A stretch of DNA of 43,694 bases from Epibacterium ulvae. GTDB lineage: Bacteria > Pseudomonadota > Alphaproteobacteria > Rhodobacterales > Rhodobacteraceae. The DNA lies in the NCBI RefSeq assembly GCF_018678075.1, contig NZ_JAHHIR010000060.1:1-43694 (forward strand), given 5' to 3'. The first letter of the stretch is position 1. The number at the start of each line of letters is the position of its first letter. The notes beneath the pieces were generated by a model. It ran no database searches. It was not told the origin of the DNA and saw only the letters and a list, made by a program, of their open reading frames with translations. The position numbers and the translations under genes were made by a program. Below are positions 34,749 through 42,865 of this stretch, in pieces.

Positions 34749-37514
34749 ATGACGAAATCCGATCAGGTGCCATTGATTTTGGCACCTGAATTGATTTTCG
34801 ACATTCAGGCCGTTTACGATGATATTCGCGCCAAGGCCCAGGAGCTGTCCGGGGCTGAGCTGCGGGCGCATGTTGTCGCCGTGCTGCGTGAGGGGAATAC
34901 GGCTGGCCGCGCCGCAATTGCAGAGGCCTTTGCCGCATCGCCCTTTGCCGCACGTGCCGTCACCCGGTCCTACACATATCTGACGGATTGCATCGTCCGT
35001 ACCGCGATTTTTACCGCCACTGAATTTGTGTACCCCAATGCCACACCGACCCAAGGGGAACGGATCGCGGCCATGGCGGTTGGTGGCTACGGTCGTGGCG
35101 AGATGGCGCCGTTCTCGGATGTCGACCTTCTGTTCCTGACGCCTTACAAAATCACCGCCTGGGCGGAGAGCGTGATTGAAACGACGCTCTATATCCTGTG
35201 GGATCTTCGCCTGAAGGTCGGACATTCTAGCCGCACCATTCGCGACTGTATCCGGCTCGGCAAAGAAGATTTCACCATTCGCACCGCGATGCTGGAACAC
35301 CGGTTCCTGACCGGGGATGCGGAACTGGCAGGTAAACTGGAAGAAAAGCTCAACAAAGATCTCTTTGCCCATAACGCACGTGAATTCGTATCTGCCAAAT
35401 TGGCGGAACGGGACAAGCGCCACGTGAAACAGGGGGAACGCTATGTGGTTGAGCCAAACGTAAAAGAAGGCAAAGGCGGCCTGCGCGACCTACAATCCTT
35501 GTTCTGGATCGCGAAATACCTGTATCGCGTGCAAGACGTCGAAGAGCTGGTGGGTCTGGGTCTTTTCAGCGCGGAAGAATTCGACGTCTTTGCCAAGGCC
35601 GAGAATTTCCTCTGGGCGGTGCGGTCGCATCTACATCTCTCGGCCAATCGCGCCACCGAACAGCTGTCTTTTGATCAACAGGTCGAAGTTGCACAGCGGA
35701 TGGGGTTCCAGGACACCGCCGCACGGCGCGGTGTGGAAGTCTTCATGCAGGAGTATTTTCGTCACGCCACGCGTGTTGGCGACGTGACCCGCATTTTCCT
35801 CTCCGAACTGGAGGCCAGCCAGCAAAAAGAAGAGCCGCTGCTGGAACGAATTTTCCGCAGACGGCCCCGCGTCAAACCCGGCTTTGCAGTGGTCCACAAC
35901 CGTCTGCAGGTCGAAGACCCGGATGCGTTTTTGCAAGATCGTCTGAATATCCTACGTCTGTTCCAAGAAGGCTTGCGCACGGGCATGTTGATCCACCCCG
36001 ACGCCATGCGTCTGGTAACTGCGAATCTGCATCTGATCGACAACAAAATGCGCCAGGACAAGGAAGCCAACCGCATCTTCCTCGATCTCATGCTGAAACA
36101 CGGCAATCCCGAACGTGCGCTGCGGCGGATGAACGAATTGGGCGTGCTCGGCGCGTTTATTCCTGAGTTCGAGCAGATCGTCGCCATGATGCAATTCAAC
36201 ATGTATCATTCCTACACGGTTGATGAACACACGATCCAGGTGATCTCCAACTATGCGGCGATTGAACGGGGTGAGCTGGAAGACGAACTGCCACTTTCCT
36301 CGGACATCTTGCGCAAAGGACTAAGCCGCAAGGTTTTGTTCGTCGCTCTGCTGCTGCATGACATCGGCAAGGGCCGCGAGGAAGACCACTCGATTGTCGG
36401 CGCGCGGATTGCCCGCAAACTTGCGCCGCGGTTTGGCCTGAACAAAGCCGACAGCGAAACAGTCGAGTGGCTGGTGCGCTATCACCTGTTGATGTCCGAT
36501 ATGGCGCAGAAACGCGATATCGCCGACCCTCGGACCGTGCGTGACTTTGCCAAGGCGGTGAAAACGGTCAAACGTCTGGATCTGCTGCTGCTACTGACTG
36601 TCTGTGACATTCGCGGCGTTGGCCCGGATACTTGGAATAATTGGAAAGCGGTACTGTTGCGCGCGCTCTATGGCCAGACCCGCAAGGCGCTGGAAGGCGG
36701 CATGGAGGCGCTCAGCCGTGAACACCGCGGCCATGAAGCAAAAAGCAAACTGCGTGCAACCTTGACCGACTGGAGCAAAGCGGACCTCAAACGAGAGACC
36801 AACCGCCATTACCCGCCCTATTGGCAGGGTCTGCATGTCACAGCGCATGTGGATTTCGCAGAAATGTTCCGCGCCTTGCACGAGGGCGGCGATCAATCCG
36901 CGATCAAGATTTGCCTTTTCCCGGATGAGGACCGCGACGCGACACGCGCCTGTTTTGCAATGGTCGACCATCCCGGCATTTTCGCCCGTGTGGCCGGAGC
37001 GCTTGCACTTGTGGGGGCCAACGTTGTGGACGCGCGGTCCTACACGACCAAAGACGGCTACGTCGCGGATGCTTTCTGGATCCAAGATTCAGAAGGGAGC
37101 CCGTTTGAGGCCTCACGCCTGCCACGTCTGGAACAAATGATCCGCAAAACGCTGAACGGTGAAGTTGTTGCCACGGATGCGTTTAAATCCCGCGACAAAA
37201 TCAAGAAACGCGAACGTGCCTTCAATGTGCCGACCCATATCACCTTTGATAACGAAGGGTCTGAGATTTACACGATCATCGAAGTGGACACGCGCGACCG
37301 ACCCGGATTGCTTTATGATCTGGCGCGCACCCTGGCGCATCTGAACGTCTATGTGGCCAATGCGGTGATTGCGACATATGGCGAACAGGTGGTCGATACC
37401 TTCTATGTCAAAGACATGTTTGGGCTGAAGTATCATTCCGAATCCAAACAACGCACGCTCAAGAAAAAGCTGCAGGAGGCGATCAAAGAAGGCGTCAAAC
37501 GGGCAGAGGCATGA
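34749..37514 (+). CDS. glnD: [protein-PII] uridylyltransferase/uridylyl-removing enzyme GlnD
   Basis: A 921-residue nitrogen sensor that uridylylates PII when glutamine is low and removes UMP when it is high. The nucleotidyltransferase motif is GGYGRGEMAPFSDVD (about 112-126), the HD hydrolase motif is LLLHDIGKG with H537-D538, and two C-terminal ACT domains bind glutamine (MVDHPGIFARVAGAL and VDTRDRPGLLYDLARTL). I chose the ATG at 34749; a TTG at 34683 would overlap the upstream lipoprotein gene. It overlaps murJ by ATGA. Confidence 0.94.
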   Translation: MTKSDQVPLILAPELIFDIQAVYDDIRAKAQELSGAELRAHVVAVLREGNTAGRAAIAEAFAASPFAARAVTRSYTYLTDCIVRTAIFTATEFVYPNATPTQGERIAAMAVGGYGRGEMAPFSDVDLLFLTPYKITAWAESVIETTLYILWDLRLKVGHSSRTIRDCIRLGKEDFTIRTAMLEHRFLTGDAELAGKLEEKLNKDLFAHNAREFVSAKLAERDKRHVKQGERYVVEPNVKEGKGGLRDLQSLFWIAKYLYRVQDVEELVGLGLFSAEEFDVFAKAENFLWAVRSHLHLSANRATEQLSFDQQVEVAQRMGFQDTAARRGVEVFMQEYFRHATRVGDVTRIFLSELEASQQKEEPLLERIFRRRPRVKPGFAVVHNRLQVEDPDAFLQDRLNILRLFQEGLRTGMLIHPDAMRLVTANLHLIDNKMRQDKEANRIFLDLMLKHGNPERALRRMNELGVLGAFIPEFEQIVAMMQFNMYHSYTVDEHTIQVISNYAAIERGELEDELPLSSDILRKGLSRKVLFVALLLHDIGKGREEDHSIVGARIARKLAPRFGLNKADSETVEWLVRYHLLMSDMAQKRDIADPRTVRDFAKAVKTVKRLDLLLLLTVCDIRGVGPDTWNNWKAVLLRALYGQTRKALEGGMEALSREHRGHEAKSKLRATLTDWSKADLKRETNRHYPPYWQGLHVTAHVDFAEMFRALHEGGDQSAIKICLFPDEDRDATRACFAMVDHPGIFARVAGALALVGANVVDARSYTTKDGYVADAFWIQDSEGSPFEASRLPRLEQMIRKTLNGEVVATDAFKSRDKIKKRERAFNVPTHITFDNEGSEIYTIIEVDTRDRPGLLYDLARTLAHLNVYVANAVIATYGEQVVDTFYVKDMFGLKYHSESKQRTLKKKLQEAIKEGVKRAEA

Positions 37515-39058
37515 AACCGATCAAACTCCTGTCAGGGTTTCTGACAGTCGGATTTTGGACCTTGGCCAGCCGAATCCTGGGTTTTGCCCGCGAAATCCTG
37601 ATCGCGGCCTATATTGGCCCGGGTCCGATGATGGATGCCTTTGTTGCTGCCTTTCGTCTGCCCAATATGTTCCGCCGTTTCTTTGCCGAAGGGGCGTTTA
37701 ACGCAGCTTTTGTACCGATGCTGTCCAAGAAGGTCGAAGGCGAACAGGACGCGCCTGCCTTTGCGCAGGACGCGTTCAACCTGTTGGGCGCTGCCGTGCT
37801 GCTGCTCGTTGCGGTGTCAATGATTTTCATGCCGGGTATGGTCTGGTTCACCTCTGGTATCAGCGACGGCGACGCGCGGTTTGACGCCACGGTGGGCTTT
37901 GGCCGCATCATGTTTCCCTATATTCTCTGCATGTCGCTGGCGGCATTGTTTTCCGGGATCCTCAACGCAACGGGGCGGTTTTCGGCGGCGGCGGCGGCCT
38001 CTGCCCTGCTGAATGTCGTCGCAATCCCTGCGATGATCGCCGGGGCCGTTGTAGGGGGCGAGGTCATTCAATGGTTGATCTGGGCCATTCCTGTCGCGGG
38101 TGTCGCACAATTGGTGCTGGTCTGGGTCGCCGCAGAACAGGCCGGGTTCAAACTGCGCCCTGGGCTGCCGCGCCTGACGCAGGATATGCGCCATATGGTC
38201 AAAGTTGCCCTGCCCGCCGCACTGGCCATGGGTGTCACGCAGGTCAATCTGGTAGTGGGTCAGCGGGTTGCCCAAGACATCGAGAACGCGCTGAGCTGGC
38301 TGTTTATCGCGGACCGCCTGTATCAGCTGCCCCTTGGCGTTGTTGGTATTGCGGTAGGCATTGTGTTGCTGCCAGACCTGTCGCGCCGGTTACGTGCGGG
38401 CGACGCAGACGGTGCGCAGAATGCCCTGTCCCGTGCGGGCGAGTTCTCACTCGTCCTCACCCTGCCGTCTATGGTGGCCTTTGTGGTCATTCCGCTGCCG
38501 CTGATCTCGGTCCTGTACGAACGCGGTGCGACGGATGCTGCAGATGTACAGGCGATTGCTTTGGCGGTCGCGATTTACGGCGTGGGGCTTCCGGCCTTTG
38601 TCCTGCAAAAAGTGCTGCAACCACTTTACTTTGCGCGTGAAGACACACGGTCACCTTTTCGCTTCGCGCTTGTGGGCATGGCCGTGAATGCGGCCCTCGC
38701 TGTTGGTCTGAAACCCATTGTCGGCTGGATTGCCCCGGCCATCGCGGCCAGTGCGGCGGGTTGGGCGATGGTTTTCCTGCTCTGGTTTGGTGCCCGCCGC
38801 ATGGGAGAGGTCGCACAATTTGACAGCCGTTTCTATGACCGCTGCTGGCGAATTTTCGCGGCGTCCGGCGTTATGGGGGCGGCCGTTTTCAGCAGCTATC
38901 GGACCTTTGACTGGCTGTTCTACGTTCCAAGCTGGCGCTACCTCGCCCTACTGGGCCTGATCGTTTTAGGTGCGGTCACTTACTTTGGGGCGGCCCAAGT
39001 ATTGGGTGCGATCAAACTGGGTGAGATGAAACAATCGCTGCGCCGCCGAGGCGGTTAA
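37511..39058 (+). CDS. murJ: lipid II flippase MurJ
   Basis: A 515-residue MOP-superfamily transporter with about 14 membrane segments that flips lipid II to the periplasm for peptidoglycan synthesis. Hallmarks include LASRILGFAREILIAAYIGPG, FRLPNMFRRFFAEGAFNAAFVP and LPLGVVGIAVGIVLLPDLSRR. The start overlaps the glnD stop, so the two are translationally coupled. It converges with the rhomboid-like gene, whose stop overlaps it by four bases. Confidence 0.94.
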   Translation: MKPIKLLSGFLTVGFWTLASRILGFAREILIAAYIGPGPMMDAFVAAFRLPNMFRRFFAEGAFNAAFVPMLSKKVEGEQDAPAFAQDAFNLLGAAVLLLVAVSMIFMPGMVWFTSGISDGDARFDATVGFGRIMFPYILCMSLAALFSGILNATGRFSAAAAASALLNVVAIPAMIAGAVVGGEVIQWLIWAIPVAGVAQLVLVWVAAEQAGFKLRPGLPRLTQDMRHMVKVALPAALAMGVTQVNLVVGQRVAQDIENALSWLFIADRLYQLPLGVVGIAVGIVLLPDLSRRLRAGDADGAQNALSRAGEFSLVLTLPSMVAFVVIPLPLISVLYERGATDAADVQAIALAVAIYGVGLPAFVLQKVLQPLYFAREDTRSPFRFALVGMAVNAALAVGLKPIVGWIAPAIAASAAGWAMVFLLWFGARRMGEVAQFDSRFYDRCWRIFAASGVMGAAVFSSYRTFDWLFYVPSWRYLALLGLIVLGAVTYFGAAQVLGAIKLGEMKQSLRRRGG

Positions 39059-39738
39059 TCGCGGCGGATCTTTTGCAGGATCCGCTGCCATCCGCCGGGC
39101 ACAAGGAAAAACGACACGCCAAATCCGGTGGCAAAACCGGCAATATCCGCAACCCAGTCGGGGCGACCGCCGAGAATCAGCCCGAACAGCAACTGGATGC
39201 CCATCAACATCCCAATCAGGCTAAAGGCGCGCGCCTGTTGTTCCCCCATCGCACCAAGCGCAATCCACCGCACAAAGGTAAAGGCCCCGATCAACCCATA
39301 GACCGCCGGGAAACCGCCGATCAAGGGATAGTCGGATCCAACCGTCGCATAGATCAACGCGCCTGAGATGCCGGACAGAAGAAACACCAGCAACATGCGG
39401 ATTTCACCAAAGACTTCAGCCACCATTTTGCCAAGCGCCAGCAGGAACACGCAGACAAAAAGCGCCTGAGTGAATGAGCCATGCACAAAAAGGTAAGAGA
39501 CGCAGCGCAGCAGGTTCTCAACCGACCATCGTTGGGTGTCGACCATCCACCAGAAGATCTCACCCGAAAATGCATAAGATTGCAGCGCGTCCAGACGCCA
39601 GCCAATCGCGGCAGGCCCGCCAACGATCCCCCGCGCGCCCAAGGAAAACACGGCCTCAATTCCGATGATGACCAAGGCAAGCGCCACAACGACTGCTGGA
39701 ATGGTGTTAAAGGGCGATTGCGTATCAGGATTACTCAT
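39055..39738 (-). CDS. rhomboid-fold membrane protein lacking catalytic residues
   Basis: A 227-residue six-segment rhomboid-type membrane protein. The fold is clear from YLFVHGSFTQALFVCVFL, MVAEVFGEIRML and AVYGLIGAF. The protease residues are missing: the expected GxSG before AVYGLIG reads GGFP, so the nucleophilic Ser is Phe, and the TM6 His motif reads ADIAGFATG with Asp in place of His. The TM2 oxyanion residues (second His and Asn of HxxxxHxxxN) are also replaced (HGSFTQALFV). It is therefore predicted to be a pseudoprotease, like iRhoms and derlins. I chose the ATG at 39738. It is convergent with murJ and divergent from trpS. Confidence 0.8.
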   Translation of the reverse strand: MSNPDTQSPFNTIPAVVVALALVIIGIEAVFSLGARGIVGGPAAIGWRLDALQSYAFSGEIFWWMVDTQRWSVENLLRCVSYLFVHGSFTQALFVCVFLLALGKMVAEVFGEIRMLLVFLLSGISGALIYATVGSDYPLIGGFPAVYGLIGAFTFVRWIALGAMGEQQARAFSLIGMLMGIQLLFGLILGGRPDWVADIAGFATGFGVSFFLVPGGWQRILQKIRRD

Positions 39739-39840
39739 CCGATGGGCTCCTATGCCACGCCTTTCGGGCTGGCGGTTGACGATGCGGTGCGCCATGGGTA
39801 AGCGACTGTGGTGCAATTTTCCAGACGGGAGTTTCCTGAC

Positions 39841-40869
39841 ATGAGCGAAACCAGCTTCACCCCGCGCGTCTTTTCCGGCATCCAGCCTTCGGGCAACCTG
39901 CACCTGGGCAATTACCTGGGCGCTTTGAAGCGGTTTGTGGACTGGCAGGACCGTGACGTAGAATCGATCTTTTGCATGGTCGACCTGCATGCAATCACTG
40001 TCTGGCAGGATCCGGTTGATTTGAAAAAATCAACGCGTGAGCTTTGTGCCGGTTTCATCGCCTCGGGTCTTGATCCTGAAAAGTCGATCCTGATCAACCA
40101 AAGCCAGGTCCCAGAACACGCGCAGCTGGCGTGGGTTTTCAACTGTGTCGCCCGCATGGGGTGGATGCAACGGATGACCCAGTTCAAGGACAAGGCCGGT
40201 AAGAACGCGCAGAACGCCTCGTTGGGGTTGTTTGCCTATCCTGCGTTGATGGCGGCTGACATCCTGACCTATCACGCAACCCATGTGCCGGTCGGCGAAG
40301 ACCAAAAGCAGCACTTGGAGCTGACACGCGACATCGCGACCAAATTCAACCATGACTACGGCGTTGAATTCTTCCCGGTCACCGAACCCGTGATCGAAGG
40401 CGCCGCCACCCGCGTGATGTCGTTGCGGGACGGGTCGAAAAAGATGTCGAAATCCGACCCATCGGATGCAAGCCGCATTAACCTGACTGACGACGCGGAC
40501 ACAATCGCCAAGAAGATCCGCAAGGCCAAGACAGATCCCGAGGCATTGCCGTCCGAGGCCGAAGGGCTGGAAGGGCGCCCCGAAGCGCGCAACCTGATCA
40601 ACATCTACGCGGCGATGAACAACCAAAGCGTTGATGAGGTTTTGGCGGACGTGGGCGGCAAGCAATTCTCGGAATTCAAACCGATGCTGGCCGAGCTGGC
40701 AGTTGCCAAGATGTCCCCCATCACCACCGAAATGGCGCGCCTGATGGAACATCAAGACGAGATCGACAAGATCCTGTCGCGCGGTTCAGAACGCGCCCGG
40801 GCGATCACAGCTCCGATCCTGCGCAAGACGTACGAGATTATGGGCATGGTCCCACCGGTCGAGATGTAA
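39841..40869 (+). CDS. trpS: tryptophanyl-tRNA synthetase
   Basis: A 342-residue class I synthetase that charges tRNA(Trp). The HIGH-type motif is [17 protein letters not shown] and KMSKS is at 201-205. [35 protein letters not shown] is partly visible as the usual tryptophan-binding stretch. I chose the ATG at 39841 with GGGAG upstream; the frame starts 11 codons earlier. A good terminator follows at 40884-40912. Confidence 0.95.
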   Translation: MSETSFTPRVFSGIQPSGNLHLGNYLGALKRFVDWQDRDVESIFCMVDLHAITVWQDPVDLKKSTRELCAGFIASGLDPEKSILINQSQVPEHAQLAWVFNCVARMGWMQRMTQFKDKAGKNAQNASLGLFAYPALMAADILTYHATHVPVGEDQKQHLELTRDIATKFNHDYGVEFFPVTEPVIEGAATRVMSLRDGSKKMSKSDPSDASRINLTDDADTIAKKIRKAKTDPEALPSEAEGLEGRPEARNLINIYAAMNNQSVDEVLADVGGKQFSEFKPMLAELAVAKMSPITTEMARLMEHQDEIDKILSRGSERARAITAPILRKTYEIMGMVPPVEM

Positions 40870-40883
40870 ACGCCTTGCCCCTC

Positions 40884-40912
40884 AAATGCCGCCCCAATCG
40901 GGCGGCATTTTT
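40884..40912 (+). terminator. Rho-independent terminator of trpS
   Basis: AAATGCCGCCC (40884-40894) pairs perfectly with GGGCGGCATTT (40900-40910) around five bases, with a T run from 40908 to 40912. The mirrored A run would also let it work on the minus strand. Confidence 0.92.
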
Positions 40913-41009
40913 CTTTGCCATACCACATATTTAAGGCACTGAAATAAAACAACCATTCACATACGTGGTGAATTTTTCCCAGAATCCCCGGAATTACTGC
41001 ATTTCCCGC

Positions 41010-41038
41010 TTGACCCCTTCCGCCCGAACCCTTAAATC
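41010..41038 (+). promoter_or_regulatory. promoter of the tRNA-Met gene
   Basis: TTGACC (41010-41015) and TAAATC (41033-41038) are spaced 17 bases apart, or 16 to TTAAAT. The predicted start is about 30 bases before the mature tRNA. Confidence 0.6.
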
Positions 41039-41075
41039 GCCTCCACACAGTCACTAAGACAGTGAATGTCTCTGT

Positions 41076-41152
41076 GGCGGAGTAGCTCAGCTGGTTAGAG
41101 CAGCGGAATCATAATCCGCGTGTCGGGGGTTCAAGTCCCTCCTCCGCTACCA
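41076..41152 (+). tRNA. tRNA-Met (anticodon CAT)
   Basis: A 77-nt cloverleaf including an encoded CCA. Acceptor GGCGGAG pairs with CTCCGCT (G-T at the first pair), the D arm is GCTC/GAGC, the anticodon arm GCGGA-ATCATAA-TCCGC has CAT in the loop, and the T arm has TTCAAGT. It lacks initiator features (three G-C pairs above the anticodon, mismatch at 1-72), so it is the elongator type. A CAT tRNA could also be lysidine-modified Ile2; the sequence looks more like Met. Confidence 0.93.
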
Positions 41153-41193
41153 CGACTTTCAAGGATCTGAACAAGACCTTGCGTGGCCAAGCC

Positions 41194-41514
41194 TCAACTC
41201 GCATCGACCAATTTTAATCCCACGATCCCCAATCAGGATGAGTGCGACGCAGATCATGCGCGGCCAGGAAACGGGTTCGGCAAGGATCAGAATGCCGATG
41301 ATCACCGTGCCCGCCGCTCCGATGCCGGACCAAACCGCATAGGCCGTTCCAACCGGGATCTGTTTCAACGAGAGGCTCAACATATAGAGGCTGATGAGCA
41401 CCAGAACCAATGTGATGGTAGTGGGAACAAGGCGCGTCAGCCCGTCCGTGTATTTCAGGCAAATCGCCCAGGCCGTCTCTAACGAGCCCGCAAAACTAGG
41501 ATTAGCCAGGCCAT
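41194..41514 (-). pseudogene. SugE/Gdx-type SMR transporter gene with two offsetting frameshifts
   Basis: Reading from the ATG at 41514 gives MAWLILVL, then the frame is lost. One base later in phase it becomes AGSLETAWAICLKYTDGL and continues through LPVGTAYAVWSGIGAAG-like SMR sequence (here IPVGTAYAVW). Near 41227-41230 (CCCC) the frame slips back and the other frame gives GIVGLKLVDAS and a stop at 41194-41196. One missing G near 41488-41492 and one extra G restore the same total length, so an intact 106-residue SMR protein of the guanidinium-exporter (SugE/Gdx) subtype is easily reconstructed. An open frame of 119 codons (41159-41518) has SMR core but wrong ends. Either a young pseudogene or two sequencing errors. 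Confidence 0.82.
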
Positions 41515-41532
41515 CCAATTCACTTTCTTCGG

Positions 41533-41561
41533 AAAAAAAGGCGTGCAGGGATCTGCACGCC
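41533..41561 (-). terminator. minus-strand terminator, now orphaned
   Basis: GGCGTGCAG (41540-41548) pairs with CTGCACGCC (41553-41561), followed on the minus strand by seven T (A run 41533-41539). It would end transcription coming from the tmm side. The only coding trace before it is a short tail (HAEASAGI, stop at 41594-41596) that runs into the insertion element. Confidence 0.8.
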
Positions 41562-41619
41562 CAGTGTGGGGATCAAGAATTGTCATCCGCGGGTTAAATC
41601 CCCGCTGAGGCCTCTGCAT

Positions 41620-42525
41620 GTGCTTTGTCGCACTTAATCGGTTGAGGGGATTCATGTTGTGAAACCAGCATGATAGCTGAAGGCATGAGCAGCTGGGCCC
41701 CAACGAAGTACAAGACCACAAATTGGCCGCCTTACAATGACAGTTTGAAGCTACGCGGATCGCTGTCGATTTGGTTTGACCCTGAGATGGCCTGGGTGCC
41801 ACCGCCAAGCGGCAAGCGGCAAGCGCGTTCGATAACAGAGTTTCAGCGACGCGGCGATAGACGTGCCTGACTTTGAAGGTCCTGTTCGGGCTTCCATTAC
41901 GGCAGACCACTGGCTTTGTGCAAAGCCTGCTGGCTGGTCGGACTGGACTGGGCGGCACCTGATTTTAGCACCCTTTGCCGTCCCATTGCCCGACAGGCGA
42001 TTGTGTAGAAATCTGCCGAGGGGCGAGGTCACCACCAGCGATATTGGTGATGCGCCGAAGCTGCCAGAATTGCTGGATCGAAATTCCACCCGATCAGAAC
42101 ATCGGCAGTGTCACAGCAGACGGAGCGTATGACACTCGAAAATGTCACGAGACGATTGCCGCCCGCAATGCCCATGCTGTCAGCCCACCGCGCAAGAATG
42201 CCAAGCCATGGAAGCCCACAAGCGCCGGTGCCTCCGCCCGAAACGAGGCCGTCAATGCGCAGCGGTTTCTAGGCCGCACTCTGTGGCGACGGCTCCGGCG
42301 AATACCACCGCCGAAGCCGTGTCGAAACCAAGATGCATTGTATAAAACTGCTCGGTCAATCGCTGATGGCCAAGGACTTCGACAGGCAGGTCGCGGAGAT
42401 CCCAATCCGCATCGCCGTCCTCAATCAATACACGGCCCTTGGCGTACTTCTCACAGAGGCCGTAGGATAAGTCCCTCTGGGAAAAGGCGACGTCCGACCC
42501 TCACACGATTTGTGCAACAAAACCC
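41620..42525 (+). mobile_element. degenerate IS5-family insertion sequence
   Basis: About 900 bp bounded by imperfect terminal inverted repeats: the left end (from 41620) contains TTTGTCGCACTTAATCG and the right end, read in reverse from 42525, contains TTTGTTGCACAAATCG, both followed by TGAGG. Between them lies a broken IS5-type transposase with an internal deletion. The element sits in tmm. No convincing target duplication is visible; only AT flanks both ends. Confidence 0.8.
41685..42470 (+). pseudogene. IS5-family transposase remnant
   Basis: Fragments in changing frames rebuild an IS5-type transposase in order: KYKTTNWPPYNDSLKLRGS, then TCLTLKVLFGLPLRQTTGF, LVGLDWAAPDFSTLCR, EVTTSDIGDAPKLPELL, ADGAYDTRKCHETIAARN, PPRKNAKPWKPTSAGA, YHRRSRVETKMHCIKLLGQ and a C-terminal ALGVLLTEAVG with stop at 42468-42470. 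At least four frame changes are needed, and roughly 80 codons are missing between the CR and EVTT segments, which removes the region that normally holds the first catalytic Asp. It cannot encode active transposase. Confidence 0.85.
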
Positions 42526-42722
42526 ATCGTGCAGTGAACCGGTTCCCCGTTTCCATCCAGACCAGTGCGCCATGTGTAGTTCCACAGACGACCCCAGTTG
42601 CTCTGTTTTTCGAAACAAACGACCTCGGGGATCTCCGCCCCTTTTTGTGCTGCCGACTGGAACGCACGCAATTGGGACAGACCAGACGGGCCTGCACCGA
42701 TCACCGCAACCCGTTTCCCCAT
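42526..42722 (-). pseudogene. tmm: trimethylamine monooxygenase (tmm) fragment, truncated by the IS
   Basis: The first 65 codons of a flavin-dependent monooxygenase. They show the FAD-binding [17 protein letters not shown], then [20 protein letters not shown] and [13 protein letters not shown], which matches the N-terminus of bacterial Tmm, the enzyme that oxidises trimethylamine to its N-oxide in marine roseobacters. The gene starts at the ATG at 42722 behind GGAAG and stops being homologous at the IS boundary at 42525. In the consensus I recall, the tryptophan motif reads GGLW; here it is GRLW. The rest of the gene is not found on the other side of the element, so it was deleted as well as interrupted. 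Confidence 0.75.
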
Positions 42723-42865
42723 GACAATCTTCCATTCCTACTTTGAGCTGAACCAAATTGATAAACTGGTTCAAAATTCATGGACTAGAACGGCGTCGGA
42801 AGTTTGCCTGAGTAGAAACTTATTTTCTCGTTTTAACTCACGAAAATTGGTCTGTAGATGAAAAT

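Noticed and set aside
41159-41518. 119-codon open frame as an intact SMR transporter
   Set aside because: Its first 9 and last 25 or so residues do not fit the family, while the neighbouring frames supply the correct ends; it is better read as a frameshifted gene.
41620-42525. Target-site duplication of the IS5-type element
   Set aside because: Only AT is shared at both ends, which can occur by chance, and deletion next to the element may have removed the original flank.
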